Assembly: GCA_907163375.1 (NCBI GenBank)
Contig: CAJQUW010003396.1
Location: forward strand, 62,001 to 126,000
From: Prostheceraeus crozeri
Lineage: Eukaryota; Platyhelminthes; Polycladida; Euryleptidae
Reading direction: 5' to 3'
Length of the DNA: 64,000 bases
Below the pieces are notes generated by a model. It did no database searches, was not told the origin of the DNA, and saw only the letters and a list, made by a program, of their open reading frames with translations. Made by a program: the position numbers and the translations under genes. Of this stretch, positions 48,101 to 53,138 are shown piece by piece (positions within the stretch are counted from its first letter, which is position 1; each line of letters begins with the position of its first letter).

Positions 48101-51100
48101 ATGAAGGAGGTTGGAACGATCTCATGGCCATGAGAGGCGGAGGAGGTAAATCTGCCGGTACAGCATATTGCTGCATTTCGTCCATTTCGTCGTATACACT
48201 GCCGTCTTCATACAGCTCAGGATTGGTGGACGGGAGAGGGGGAGGGGGTGGAGGAGGAGGAGGCGGCGGTGGGGGTGGAGAAGGCGGCGGTGGGAGGCGA
48301 ACACGAGGTATAGACGGCGACGCGAAAGAGGACAAGGGTCCGGAGAGTCGACGCGACGCAGTAGAATCAATCACTGTTCTCTGAGGCTTTGGAGATTGAG
48401 GTTTGGCATGAGCTTTCGGATGGGTTAATCCATGTGTCGAAGGCGGCGGTTGCTTGAAGTTGACGGCACTGGCGATCTCCTTGCAAAGATCCTTCACTCC
48501 GGCTTTGCCTGATCGCCGAGCAGGAGAAGAAGGAGGGCTAGCGGGCTCCGCAGGGGACTGCCCGGGCTTGGTGAACTTGCGAATGATGTCCGTGACGGAC
48601 GGCACTGCGGTGTCGATTCCTGAGTCGGGGTCTGTCGACGATGATTCACCAGCATCACCGTTCGTGACGTCAATTTGAAGACGAGAATCATCCAAGCCTG
48701 CGTCCGATGAATGGGAAGAATGACTTCGTTGGGAGCTCTGAAGATTGAGAATGCAATCATGTGTTTGATGTAGGTTTAGAAATTGCAAAGTGGTCATCTA
48801 AAGAATGATAATCTGTACGTCAAAGGGAATAATAATTCACGAACACTTCTTTTTATGACGAGATTATTCATCCTGTGCAGATGATAAAGAGGAATTAAGT
48901 GACAACAAATGTTTTGATATTCGTGAATGATCTACAAGGATTGCAGATAATATACAACAAGAAATAATATATTACCTACCTGTACAGTATATGCCTACTG
49001 AGCCCTTATGCAGTCTGTTTCCTAAATCGTTGCACAACTCGAAAAGCTCTTTTATCTCTTGCTTATTCTCATCAAATTTGACTGTAAGCTGCTTAAGCTC
49101 ATGTAATTGATTGCTGAACTTATTCACTTGGTCAGCCGCGACACTAGCTTGATTTAGGAAACAGTGGTGTACCTAATTAAATGAAGTAATTAGTGATTAG
49201 AAAAATTATTCATGATCATATCATAGCTGATCATGTAACTGCTCCCGTTTCCTGTCATCATTGAATGAGCTGCTAAAAGTCTTGTCGTTCACTTATCGGG
49301 AGCAGCAACTACAACGTGAAGAGATTGCTATTGTTTGTGAACAGGTGGCAAGTCTCAGCCTCACGCCAAGTCTTTGTGTGTGCTCAGATTAAGGTTTCCA
49401 ATCCCGGGATCTCGGGATCGATGAGGATTTACGGGATTCTGAATCCCGGGATTAGGTAACCGGGATCCCGGGATTCGCCACCATCTCATAATCAGTAGGA
49501 TGCCTATAAGAATTTTAGGCTTTGCTCAGCTGTATCAGTCTCATCTTGAGCCAAGACGATTGATATTGTTCTTTAGCTAGGCATGCTTGTCGTCTCCCAA
49601 GGGTGATACTAACTGGCTCACGCGAGAGAGCGTGTGTGTCCTTCCTGGAGTTCACCATATCAGTGTGTAGGCGTCCAATCACACAAATATTATAACGCAC
49701 TCGCAAAAAATGTTTACGCCGAACGATGCGCGCGTGTGTATGGATGAATGTGTATGCTTAAATCTTACAGCCTACCTACACGCTGTTCATTGTGTCCATT
49801 ACAATACATTGTTGTATTAAACATTTCATTATCACTAATCACTTTTTCATTTATCATGTATTTCTACATGTATACCTACATGTTTTCCTACATGTATTTC
49901 TATTACCGTACTTTTGTAAATTTTTATCGTATTCCTATTGAGCTTGAAGTTATTTTTTGTGTGGATATGTGAATGCCAAATGCATTAATTTCTCATTTTC
50001 ATTGATATTGCAAAAAAGGTATATACGAGTATAGGTAATCTACAGTATAAGGTATTCAGTCAACTGGTCTGGAGATTAAGAAAGTGGTCAAGCCATATAT
50101 GAATAAGCGTGGTTTACTATAACATGTACCGGTGTTATACAACATCATGCTTTTACAAGACGTAACAAAAGTCATTTGGACGGATGGACATGAGAAAACC
50201 ACATATTGGCTTCATCAATGTTATGATTGTTATCATTAATGAGATCATTCCGCATGATCCAATAGGCCTACAAGTACATACTTTAGTATACCCTGCATAT
50301 AAAAACTAAAACATAAACTCATTGCCAAGTCATAGAAGTTCAGGCACGTGTCTATCTCACAATAAAGTTCTAAGCTGATTAAACAGTTCAAAATTTTCAG
50401 AACTCCTCTGAGAGCCCTCCATGACTCAGCCTGCACAAGACTATAGGTACACCCGGTATATGACCCTGTGCTTTACAACAAATCCATTGAGCTTGTCAAT
50501 CTCGGGATCAATTCCGGGATCCCGGGATCAGGAAAAGTCGGGATTTTGAAAACCCTAGCTCAGATCAAGTATTCGAAATCCTGACCTCCACCGAGGGAAA
50601 TGATGACTCACCGGATGGCTGAACATGGGAACAATACGAATTTGAAGTTTACTAGTGAACGGATGGGCAGATCGTGATAAAACTCACAATGGAGCTGATA
50701 ACACCAGCATTCTTTTAAACCCAAACTCGAAAGCGCCAGCGTCAATACAGCAACAGTTATTAAAGTTGTGTGCAGTTGCCCGTTACACACATTTTTAACA
50801 CGAAACTAAGCGAAAAATCAAGCAAACATGTTAATTGGATAAGACTATAAAATGTTGTCGAAATTCAAAAAAATTATATGATCTGAAAGCTTAACACGAG
50901 CCTGATTGAATAACGATAACCTGAAATTTCTGTTTTGCGTAGTTTAGTGTGTAAGCATCGGTGATTGAATTGACCAAAAATTCATACTTTATGCCTGCTG
51001 ACCACAACTGACCAGACACAAGCCAATCGCTCTGCGAAATCGAAGTACTAAACACATCCTTTCACATGATATAAAGTTTATTGAAACTGAGCACCTTCAT

Positions 51101-52508
51101 CAATGAAAAAAATCATGTCAGACTTTTTTAGCAGCACTTTTTCGGTAAAACTTATTTGTACTGCATCTTTTTATACAATCAACGAATCTCAAAATCTTTA
51201 CATCATGATGAAGCTGAGTGATAGCTCACACTGTCTGTCAGTTTTCATTAAAAAACTCTGTCGTCTTCATGTCAAAATCCTGCATCAAAGAAAACGCTCA
51301 GTTTTCTTTCAGAAGGCCTACTGACCACAACTGACCACTTAAGAAAGCAAAATGTATGCCAAAATAATCTATGGCTTTATTAAAATTAAACCAGGAATTC
51401 AACACGAAAATTACATTTGAAAATAGGTTAACTTTTTTTCTGCAATTATTTATGAAACGGTCTGTGTATGTAGTCTCAGTGACTAAGTGGTTGGCACGCT
51501 TGGCTGTTTTTCGGGCCAGAGAAGAGATGATGCTTAGGTCTGGGTTTGTAATCCAAAAACTTTTATCTCCCACTGTTGGGTCTGGGTCTGAGACCGGACC
51601 CAAACACAAACCACATCATTTGTGTGCTCATGGTCATTTTTAATTGCTGTGTTTGAGTTGATGGATAGCTGTGTTTGGATGCATAGGATCTCATACGGTT
51701 TGAGCTTCACATGTTTTTTCACAGTCACTTTGCAATTTGGTCTTCTTGAAAATAGCTTGTAATGAAGTAGACTAATGAAGTAGAAAGTAATGTGTTTTTT
51801 TTTTTAATTTTAGAACAATTAGAGATCACAAAACTAGAACCATGTAGTTAAACAGAGAAGCAAAATAATTGGAAATGAAATCTCTGATATTGACTTTTCA
51901 TTTTTGAGTGTCGAATTCTTAAATTTTCCTACCTCATAGGAAAATCATCAAAATAAAAGTTAATCCATGGATACATACGTATACCGCCATTGTACAATAG
52001 CCATCAACTTGAGTGTCATGTCAAGTTAACTCAAATAAATTATATTTCCATGTTGTCTAAGGCATGGTAAAGTCAAAATTCAATATCATTTATCACAATT
52101 GAATATAACTACCAATAAATTAAGCTAAAATTAGCTTTTCGAAGTATTCAAACCATCGTCCTCAGTGGCTGCTAAATGCGGTCACCACAATGCAATGAAG
52201 CAGTTAAAACACAGGTATTGACCATGAAGTGCTGCTTGTTGTGATGATGACCCAACATTCCATCACATAGCCAAAGCCGAATAATGCATATTCCCTCACC
52301 TGTCGCTGCTGAGTAAGCTTGGTTGAAGGACTCCTTTTGGGGATACACGGCGGAGGTATTCGTGACTTCCTCTCTGATTGTGACCGCTGGACAGTAGCGA
52401 ATGAGTTGTGAATGAAGAAATCACTGGGACTGACGCCCCTATCATCAGCTATGCTAGAAGTCATGGAGTTCGATTCTTGGTCGGTTCCTGAACACTCGGT
52501 CAGTGAAT
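5525..52508 (-). CDS. espn: espin/forked-family actin-bundling protein, C-terminal seven exons
   Basis: Spliced minus-strand gene: 52508-52300, 49172-48976, 48735-47831, 43643-43509, 12139-12036, 7144-7040, 5650-5525. All introns are GT-AG and the codon phases join without a break, giving 593 residues and a stop. Espin-family proteins cross-link parallel actin filaments in microvilli, stereocilia and insect bristles. What identifies it here is the order of parts: polyproline runs (residues about 137-437 of this partial protein), a WH2 motif (about 456-473), then three motifs of form P-x-W-[KR]-R-x(4)-K-K at Trp 500, 536 and 575, as in the espin actin-bundling module. Vertebrate espin has N-terminal ankyrin repeats; none was seen up to 64000, so the 5' part is missing or a short isoform starts nearby. 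The family call is from motif layout by eye; orthology to ESPN rather than an espin-like paralogue is inferred. Confidence 0.82.
5651..7039 (-). other. espin-like intron between exons F and G
   Basis: A 1.4-kb GT-AG intron. It contains a plus-strand non-LTR retrotransposon remnant (5940-6430); the rest (6430-7039) shows nothing I can name. Confidence 0.75.
5940..6430 (+). pseudogene. non-LTR retrotransposon reverse transcriptase remnant (C-terminal part)
   Basis: Broken frames read FKLLGLTISSNLK, then LYALRVLSPIV followed by PLLDYASPVLVYLPSHLQDC with a downstream CHRIV, then LHVLIPRRLRRSDQYYAEMA. This order is the familiar tail of LINE ORF2 proteins: the FLG-[LV]-x-[LI] block, the [PR]-x-[LI]-[DE]-Y-[AG]-x-[PA]-V-W-like block, and the R-R-x-S-D-x-Y region. 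Stops at about 5983 and 6255 and at least one frame change make it non-functional. No 3' tail is visible. Confidence 0.65.
7040..7144 (-). CDS. espn: espin-like gene, exon F (second actin-bundling motif)
   Basis: A 105-nt phase-0/phase-0 exon with acceptor TTCTTCTACAG and donor GAG|GTAAGT. It encodes 35 residues, KQKEIDDAEKKKWENIPEWR then RDLIMKKEIKKKEEE. The core PEWRRDLIMKK is the best match to the espin bundling repeat, inside a Lys/Glu-rich helix typical of that module. Because both ends are in phase 0, skipping it would keep the frame and remove exactly one motif; whether this happens cannot be seen from the sequence. Confidence 0.87.
7275..9955. mobile_element. hAT-like nonautonomous element with 8-bp target duplication, containing piggyBac debris
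   Basis: The left end TAGGGCCCT (7275) and the right end AGGGCCCTA (to 9955) are inverted. Both have GACTCGACTCGA-like subterminal sequence: 7291 onward in the left arm and about 9912-9924 in the right. Flanking octamers are CTCTATAT (7267-7274) and CTCTACAT (9956-9963), a 7/8 match. No hAT transposase is seen; the interior holds a decayed piggyBac-like sequence. It lies wholly in the intron between exons E and F. Confidence 0.7.
7981..9664 (+). mobile_element. decayed, internally deleted piggyBac-like element
   Basis: Inverted 14-mers CTAGTTAGACCCGC (8152-8165) and GCGGGTCTAACTAG (9651-9664) face each other, with further CCCGCC/GGGGTAC-type sequence at about 7985-8011. Between them, a frame ending at 8973 reads SRDGTLWPTLHESSGRRPTR, resembling the N-terminal boundary motif of PGBD/piggyBac transposases after an acidic Ser-rich tract (YHSDDSSSDSETLD). 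A second frame (9109-9333) has NELAYELAMPLV and CRHV, resembling the region before the C-terminal zinc finger. The catalytic core is absent. True ends are uncertain and no intact TTAA is seen. Confidence 0.5.
10252..10323 (+). repeat. 2 x 36-bp tandem duplication at the end of MITE copy 1
   Basis: Positions 10252-10287 and 10288-10323 are identical. Each starts GGTCCGGCAGCC and ends GGGAACCA, so the element terminus itself is duplicated head to tail. Confidence 0.9.
10253..11080. mobile_element. foldback MITE, copy 1
   Basis: The left end begins GTCCGGCAGCC and the right end finishes with its complement GGCTGCCGGAC at 11080. Both arms contain the family marks: a CTGCAGGGAAC block near the end, GAGACTTTCAC, then a CTGCC..ACG block (CGTCTGCCGAGTTCTAGTGA) and CTTTGATCCTGTC. 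An inner inverted pair (GGAATGTCTTCAAGTCATTT at about 10537, complement at about 10725-10745) extends the fold. It encodes nothing recognisable. It differs from the other copies by a 36-bp tandem duplication of its left end. Confidence 0.8.
12036..12139 (-). CDS. espn: espin-like gene, exon E (first actin-bundling motif)
   Basis: Acceptor TTTTGTTGCAG above 12139; donor ATG|GTGAGT below 12036. The first two bases complete an Asp codon with the last base of exon D. It encodes SQVPGYQPVRETDPDWKRAM followed by VEKKNIEAIENYM. The PDWKRAMVEKK core matches the first W-[KR]-R repeat of the espin actin-bundling module (PEWKRQ in vertebrate espin), and the preceding Gly-Tyr-x-Pro-Val region resembles the linker before it. 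It leaves in phase 0. Strongly supported by motif and by splice-phase agreement. Confidence 0.85.
12140..17447 (-). other. first part of the 31-kb espin-like intron (between exons D and E), largely featureless
   Basis: The intron runs 12140-43508. In this first 5.3 kb the only clear structure is the tandem repeat at 12358-12496. No coding region, RNA gene or transposon end could be supported in 12500-17447. Confidence 0.6.
12358..12496 (+). repeat. 47/48-bp tandem repeat, about 2.8 units
   Basis: Units start CTCGATAA at 12358, 12405 and 12453 and carry ACCCCTCACGACAGTGAGAG or close variants. Each unit includes a small self-complementary core (CTCACGACAGTGAG in the first). The third unit is truncated and divergent. 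Confidence 0.8.
17492..17721. repeat. 230-bp hairpin built of 21-bp tandem repeats inside the Tigger element
   Basis: The left arm has four 21-bp units (pattern CCA-n5-ATTTCAGA-n5) starting near 17502. The right arm is the inverted complement with five units. Arms begin and end with CTACACCTTTTCCATGTC and its complement. The loop is about 30 bp near 17580-17612. The one-unit difference is seen directly. Confidence 0.85.
17855..18184 (+). pseudogene. Tigger/pogo transposase C-terminal fragment
   Basis: A 109-residue frame. It contains LIIKSFKGCGLTNALDGSED, the hallmark of the end of the DDE domain in Tigger/pogo transposases (consensus I-x-x-S-F-x-x-C-G-I-[ST]-N-A-L-D-G-[ST]-E-D), followed by an acidic tail (FDDDAEGDANDEDSYNSDLS). 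The DNA-binding region and the catalytic aspartates are missing, so it cannot act as a transposase on its own. The upstream part of the frame (17855-17930) is short and its Met is not a genuine start. Confidence 0.8.
18446..21665 (-). other. intron sequence, no gene seen
   Basis: AT-rich intron sequence with one (TA)n microsatellite at 21117-21145 and a 10-bp stem (CAGGGAGGTC/GATCTCCCTG) at about 21641-21666. Nothing else recognised. Confidence 0.6.
21117..21145. repeat. (TA)n microsatellite
   Basis: About fourteen uninterrupted TA units. Confidence 0.95.
21924..22601. mobile_element. foldback MITE, copy 2
   Basis: Same family as copy 1: left end GTCCGGCAGACAGAACGAG, right end CTGGCTGACGGAC. 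The arms share GAGACTTTCACAGAATGATG and its complement, and ATGTCTTCATGTCATTTCCT with its complement near 22375-22392. The right end lacks about 17 bp (the CGTTCCCTGCAGAAACT block) present in copies 3 and 4. Confidence 0.85.
22607..23379 (+). pseudogene. Tc1/mariner-superfamily transposase, N-terminal half (broken)
   Basis: Two frames make one partial protein. The first (to 23002) includes RSISSRPRTSRSHENTKEV, the R-P-R-[ST]-[SG]-R-x-x-x-x-x linker between the two helix-turn-helix units. After a frame change, the second reads IIRILLERGFCPYRLRRQHA, then MNKADHEARVLFATDILEML and ISDEAHFSLNGYTNKRNSRYW, where SDEAHF carries the first catalytic Asp. It stops after GATATVNSDR, before the second Asp and the final acidic residue, directly against the right inverted repeat. 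Inactive. Confidence 0.78.
23870..24685 (+). pseudogene. Tc1-like transposase with DD34E triad, broken by stops and frameshifts
   Basis: An N-terminal HTH remnant (LVSRKVGVLKTTVHRWK, from 23889) is followed by LVRKDPSLSAAGLSSPRQPT and VSATTVRRRLK (24014-24217). After a stop, FVWSDEASVCLRGRDGRLRV gives the first Asp. MDNATCHRSF gives the second, and WPACSSDLNSIENI the Glu, with exactly 34 residues between the second Asp and the Glu. This is the DD34E spacing of the Tc1 family. Frame stop at 24683-24685. No terminal inverted repeats were found around it. Distinct from the 22607-23379 fragment. Confidence 0.82.
24686..28377 (-). other. intron sequence, no gene seen
   Basis: About 3.7 kb without supported coding regions. 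It contains one short tandem duplication (25107-25166) and a G10 run near 26376. Confidence 0.6.
25107..25166 (+). repeat. 2 x 30-bp tandem duplication
   Basis: The 30-bp unit beginning ATGAATTATTTTAAAATG occurs twice in a row without a mismatch. Confidence 0.9.
28378..28582 (+). repeat. tRNA-derived SINE with poly(A) end
   Basis: The 5' part is tRNA-like, with an A-box-like GTGGCACAGTGGTTGCG and a B-box GAGGTCGAACCCGG. It is followed by an unrelated body containing GGAAGGGCATCCGG and ends in A10. Only one copy lies in this window. Confidence 0.7.
28583..29645 (-). other. intron sequence with an LTR-like stretch near 29125-29560
   Basis: No coding region. Around 29127 there is AGTATAAGAG, and about 380 bp downstream AATAATAAAGTTTC (29499-29512) followed by GT-rich sequence. 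This promoter/poly(A) spacing resembles an LTR or an old first exon, but no paired LTR was found. Confidence 0.35.
29646..30369. mobile_element. foldback MITE, copy 3 (best-preserved arms)
   Basis: The left end GTCCGACAGCCAGAGCGAG and right end CTCGCTCTGGCTGCCGGAC pair. The arms stay complementary for well over 150 bp (TTTCTGCAGGGAACGAGGCC, GTGAGACTTTCACAGAATGA, GTCTGCCGAGTTCTAGTGAG). An inner inverted pair (CATGGAATGTCTTCAGGTCA at 29911 and its complement at about 30100) continues the fold. Flanks TATA and TATTA are compatible with a TA duplication. Confidence 0.9.
30447..30886. repeat. 440-bp long inverted repeat (foldback), about 180-bp arms
   Basis: The left arm (30447-30637) and right arm (30704-30886) are inverted copies. 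Shared blocks from outside in are AAATTCATAC, GATTTTACAAATGTTGAT (one mismatch), TTTAAAGCATGCAC, ATGCGATTT, AGTTTCAAA and TCTCTTCCTCTGTT. The loop is about 66 bp and contains a 14-bp perfect palindrome (30667-30680, GGGTAGGCCTACCC). It is a different sequence from the MITE family ending 78 bp to its left. Confidence 0.85.
31006..31098 (+). repeat. hAT-type element end fragment
   Basis: CAGTTATGGGCAACCACACT is followed by GGCGAGCCACATTG and GGGCCACTGTC. This resembles the left end of the element at 60690-61269 (CAGTTGTGGGCAACCAAGTT) and other hAT nonautonomous ends. No matching right end or target duplication was found. Confidence 0.45.
31099..32060 (-). other. intron sequence, nothing seen
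   Basis: AT-rich, no coding, RNA or repeat structure supported. Confidence 0.6.
32061..32510 (+). pseudogene. non-LTR retrotransposon 3' end (ORF2 C-terminus with short-repeat tail)
   Basis: Broken frames read LTVLVYATET (compare T-x-L-[LV]-Y-[GA]-x-E-T-W of LINE ORF2), then a downstream frame GRRTQTKGTTEEMRADFRTL and NLGRIDVEDRNAWRTAIRSD. The latter is the classic C-terminal D-R-x-x-W-R block. The frame runs straight into a GAGT repeat (about 32487-32506), the kind of microsatellite tail many LINEs end with. A TGA replaces the Trp after ATET. Inactive. Confidence 0.7.
32511..34125 (-). other. intron sequence, nothing seen
   Basis: No supported gene or repeat. Short open frames in 32630-32950 have no recognisable motif. 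Confidence 0.55.
34126..34342 (+). repeat. 28-bp minisatellite, about 7.8 units
   Basis: Units begin at 34126, 34153, 34181, 34209, 34237, 34265, 34293 and 34321. The general form is GTTCTRGCMGACTGGAG followed by a variable 11-bp tail such as TCACGGCATTG. Alternate units switch between CTAGCCGA and CTGGCAGA, suggesting an older 56-bp dimer. A partial unit precedes at 34105. Confidence 0.9.
34343..34950 (-). other. intron sequence, nothing seen
   Basis: No gene or repeat supported between the minisatellite and the piggyBac left end. Confidence 0.6.
34951..38144 (+). mobile_element. near-complete piggyBac element
   Basis: Starts with TTAA (34951-34954) and ends with TTAA (38141-38144), the piggyBac target duplication. 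Terminal inverted repeat CCCTCAAACGTTC occurs at 34955-34967 and its complement at 38128-38140. A subterminal block, GTTCACCTGTCTACCAG plus GTAGACA, lies at 34964-34988 and 35142-35166 on the left and inverted at 38080-38104 on the right. Between them is a transposase with all three catalytic aspartates identifiable and a C-terminal cysteine-rich zinc finger, broken by frame changes. Length 3194 bp. Confidence 0.93.
35891..37583 (+). pseudogene. piggyBac transposase, frameshifted
   Basis: In order: an acidic Ser/Asp/Glu N-terminal tract (35891-36097), the region with FESFMLFIDDQMIRTSL (frame to about 36325), FSYEEFKAGIGVIIR, then LTVDEQLYAYRG (first Asp codon 36622), AKYGTKTFWICDAKNGY, NIITDRYFTSFDLSKELL (second Asp codon 36854), GKGGVDVMDARVEDFTCRRK (third Asp codon 37161), and a C-terminal Cys/His finger (KCQVAQCRKST...CARC...CTIHH...CFHCA) ending at 37583. 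These match the DDE_Tnp_1_7 layout. Four frame changes split it, near 36090, 36325, 36675 and 37008. Its start codon is not settled; a frame at 35775 may belong to it. Confidence 0.88.
38145..42028 (-). other. intron sequence, one miniature element
   Basis: Contains the 70-bp miniature element at 38616-38685. An 81-codon open frame at 40764-41009 has no recognisable motif. Nothing else supported. Confidence 0.55.
38616..38685. mobile_element. 70-bp hAT-type miniature element with perfect 8-bp target duplication
   Basis: Terminal inverted repeats CAGGGAATTATAG (38616-38628) and CTATAATTCCCTG (38673-38685) are perfect over 13 bp. The flanks ATTCAACC at 38608-38615 and 38686-38693 are identical. 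End sequence CAGGG and an 8-bp duplication are typical of hAT elements. Only 44 bp lie between the repeats. Confidence 0.85.
42029..42117. repeat. (TA)n microsatellite, about 44 units
   Basis: Uninterrupted AT/TA run. It directly adjoins the 3' side (minus strand) of the LINE fragment at 42118-42470, so it may have started as that element's tail. Confidence 0.95.
42118..42470 (-). pseudogene. non-LTR retrotransposon reverse transcriptase C-terminal fragment
   Basis: One open minus-strand frame reads ISFLGLAVTKDLSWKPYIQS, AQRIGSLYHVINCIPPQTVC, YLYKSTIRPLMEHCCHPWAG and LERVEKRVKNLMGENLLTSL. These are the consecutive thumb-region blocks of jockey/CR1-type LINE reverse transcriptases (F-L-G-L-x-[LV]-x-x-D-L-S-W, Y-K-x-x-[IV]-R-P-x-[ML]-E-[YH]). 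The polymerase core is missing on the 5' side and the frame dissolves into the (TA)n run on the 3' side. It shows no internal stops, so it is among the younger remnants. Confidence 0.83.
42488..43508 (-). other. intron sequence next to exon D, nothing seen
   Basis: No gene or repeat supported. Confidence 0.6.
43509..43643 (-). CDS. espn: espin-like gene, exon D (WH2 actin-binding motif)
   Basis: Acceptor ATTCCAG above 43643 and donor CAG|GTAAGT below 43509. Frame is fixed by one base carried from exon C and one base passed to exon E; the other frames give no recognisable motif. The exon encodes HAAVIAQLQKGFKLRRS, which matches the WH2 pattern: an amphipathic helix with a basic-aromatic stretch, then L-[KR]-[KR]. 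WH2 motifs bind monomeric actin in the cleft between subdomains 1 and 3. In espins a WH2 lies between the proline-rich region and the bundling module, exactly as here. The exon sits alone between introns of 4.2 kb and 31.4 kb. Confidence 0.8.
43644..47830 (-). other. espin-like intron between exons C and D
   Basis: A 4.2-kb intron. MITE copy 4 occupies 45148-45872. No gene or repeat supported in 43644-45147 or 45873-47830; a short GC-rich, partly self-complementary patch lies at 46941-47013. Confidence 0.7.
45148..45872. mobile_element. foldback MITE, copy 4
   Basis: Left end GTTCGGATGCCAGAATGAG, right end CTCGTTCTGGCTGCCGGAC. Both arms carry CATCTTCTGCC, GTCTGCCGAGTTCTAGTGAG and their complements, with the inner pair GACATGGAATGTCTTCAGGT at about 45402 and complement at about 45600-45620. 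At 725 bp it is almost the same length as copy 3 (724 bp). Confidence 0.88.
47831..48735 (-). CDS. espn: espin-like gene, exon C (proline-rich, profilin/SH3-binding type)
   Basis: This 905-nt exon is the largest coding block of the window. Its first third is Ser/Asp-rich (SSDAGLDDS, STDPDSGIDT) followed by VTDIIRKF and a conserved-looking DLCKEIASAVNFKQPPP. The remainder is low-complexity proline, including an uninterrupted run of about fifteen prolines and several PPPPP-Leu blocks of the type bound by profilin, and PxxP patches for SH3 domains. An acidic insert (ELYEDGSVYDEMDEMQQYAVP) splits the two proline blocks and carries several tyrosines. It ends at KHVKKG, where donor AAAG|GTGAGA leaves one base that joins exon D to give Gly. 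Local GC is much higher than in the flanks. Proline-run length is likely polymorphic. Confidence 0.85.
48976..49172 (-). CDS. espn: espin-like gene, exon B (predicted helical segment)
   Basis: The acceptor is ATTTAATTAG above 49172, with pyrimidine-rich sequence and CTAAT branch-like motifs before it. The frame stays open for 65 codons. It encodes a charged, heptad-like stretch (around LHELKQLTVKFDENKQEIKE), likely helical or coiled coil. Two overlapping donors are present: ACAG|GTAGGT at 48980 and AG|GTAATA at 48976. Only the second, paired with acceptor CAGAG|C at 48735, keeps the next exon in its long open frame, so I chose it. The 240-bp intron to exon C is by far the shortest of the gene. 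Confidence 0.65.
49390..50557. mobile_element. hAT-type nonautonomous element with perfect 8-bp target duplication
   Basis: The octamer GCTCAGAT occurs at 49382-49389 and at 50558-50565. The left end TAAGGTTTCCAATCCCG and the right end (complement TAGGGTTTTCAAAATCCCG) are imperfect inverted repeats. Both ends carry clusters of TCCCGGGAT-type motifs within about 100 bp (several at 49396-49476 and again at 50500-50530). The interior has no transposase. Confidence 0.88.
51470..51620 (+). repeat. possible degenerate tRNA-derived SINE
   Basis: GTCTCAGTGACTAAGTGGTTGGCACGCTTGGC resembles a tRNA D-arm region (shown in two pieces GTCTCAGTGACTAAGTGG and TTGGCACGC), and GGTCTGGGTTTGTAATCC a disrupted B-box. 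A GGGTCTGGGTCTGAGACC patch follows. No second copy in the window. Confidence 0.3.
52300..52508 (-). CDS. espn: espin-like gene, exon A (Ser-rich linker)
   Basis: Acceptor is a TTTCAG just above 52508; donor CAG|GTGAGG follows 52300. The 209-nt exon enters with two bases of a split codon and leaves at a codon boundary. It encodes about 70 residues rich in Ser, Arg and Gln, including SDFFIHNSFATVQRSQSERK and a short IPPP patch, with no recognised fold. An in-frame Met (codon at 52462-52464) could start a short isoform, but the good acceptor argues for an upstream exon. That exon was not found between 52509 and 64000. Confidence 0.7.
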
Positions 52509-52828
52509 CTGAAACAGATCGAAAAATTTAAAATTTAGCAACTAGTTAAGCACACATTACACACTGATTCATATGATTTTTAAAACAAGGGATTACTAAA
52601 CGTACGGTATACGAAGGATTTTATTCTGGAAAATATATGGGGAACCGGAACACAAGATCAGTTGAAAATAGTTACTTCTCATCAAGTAGCTTCTAATTCG
52701 CAGTTTGTTCAGACATCAAGGTTCACTTTAGTAAATTCTGCCCTTCTACGTAGGAAATCGGCGCGTGTACCTTCGGGTAAGCAATATAGTTTTCCTGAGC
52801 GAATACTAGCAATGAATGAAGTTAGATA

Positions 52829-52985
52829 AGCGACCGATCAAATTGCCATGAAAGAGATTTGTGACTGTTAGGACTCGAACCCACGACCACAGGTGCCTGT
52901 CGCTTTGATCATCGGAGCTACGATCTTGCGATCGATGTAAAATTGCAACATCAAGTCTTTACCATCGACATCACACACCATCACA
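52829..52985 (-). repeat. tRNA-derived SINE family A, copy 1
   Basis: Read on the minus strand: a GTGATGGTGTGTGATG-type 5' part, a tRNA-like core with B-box GGGTTCGAGTCCTA, then the shared body ATGGCAATTTGATCGGTCG. The A-box region is degenerate. It lies in tandem, same orientation, with copy 2. Confidence 0.75.
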
Positions 52986-52996
52986 TCTGAACATAG

Positions 52997-53138
52997 ACGA
53001 CAGGTCAAATTGCCTTCAAAAGATGTGCGATTGGTAGGACTCGAACCTGCGACCACCATGTTCGAATTACCCATCGCTCAACCAACTGAGCTTCGACCAC
53101 AAATAGCAAATTCAAGCACTCACCATCATCACACTAGT
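52997..53138 (-). repeat. tRNA-derived SINE family A, copy 2
   Basis: Minus strand: GTGATGATGGTGAGTG 5' part, A-box region AAGCTCAGTTGGTTGAGCG, B-box GGTTCGAGTCC, then CACATCTTTTGAAGGCAATT and TGACCTGTCG. It shares the 5' lead, the tRNA core and the 3' body with copy 1. Confidence 0.78.

Larger units (their letters stand above)
49173..52299 (-). other. espin-like intron between exons A and B
   Basis: A 3.1-kb intron holding the hAT-type element 49390-50557 and a doubtful SINE remnant at 51470-51620. The rest shows nothing recognisable. Confidence 0.7.

Noticed and set aside
47845-48384. Open plus-strand frame encoding a glycine-rich protein of 179 residues
   Set aside because: It is the antisense shadow of the polyproline-coding exon C; CCN codons read backwards give GGN glycine.
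48980-48980. Donor ACAG|GTAGGT as the end of exon B
   Set aside because: Good consensus, but with either nearby acceptor it puts exon C out of its long open frame.
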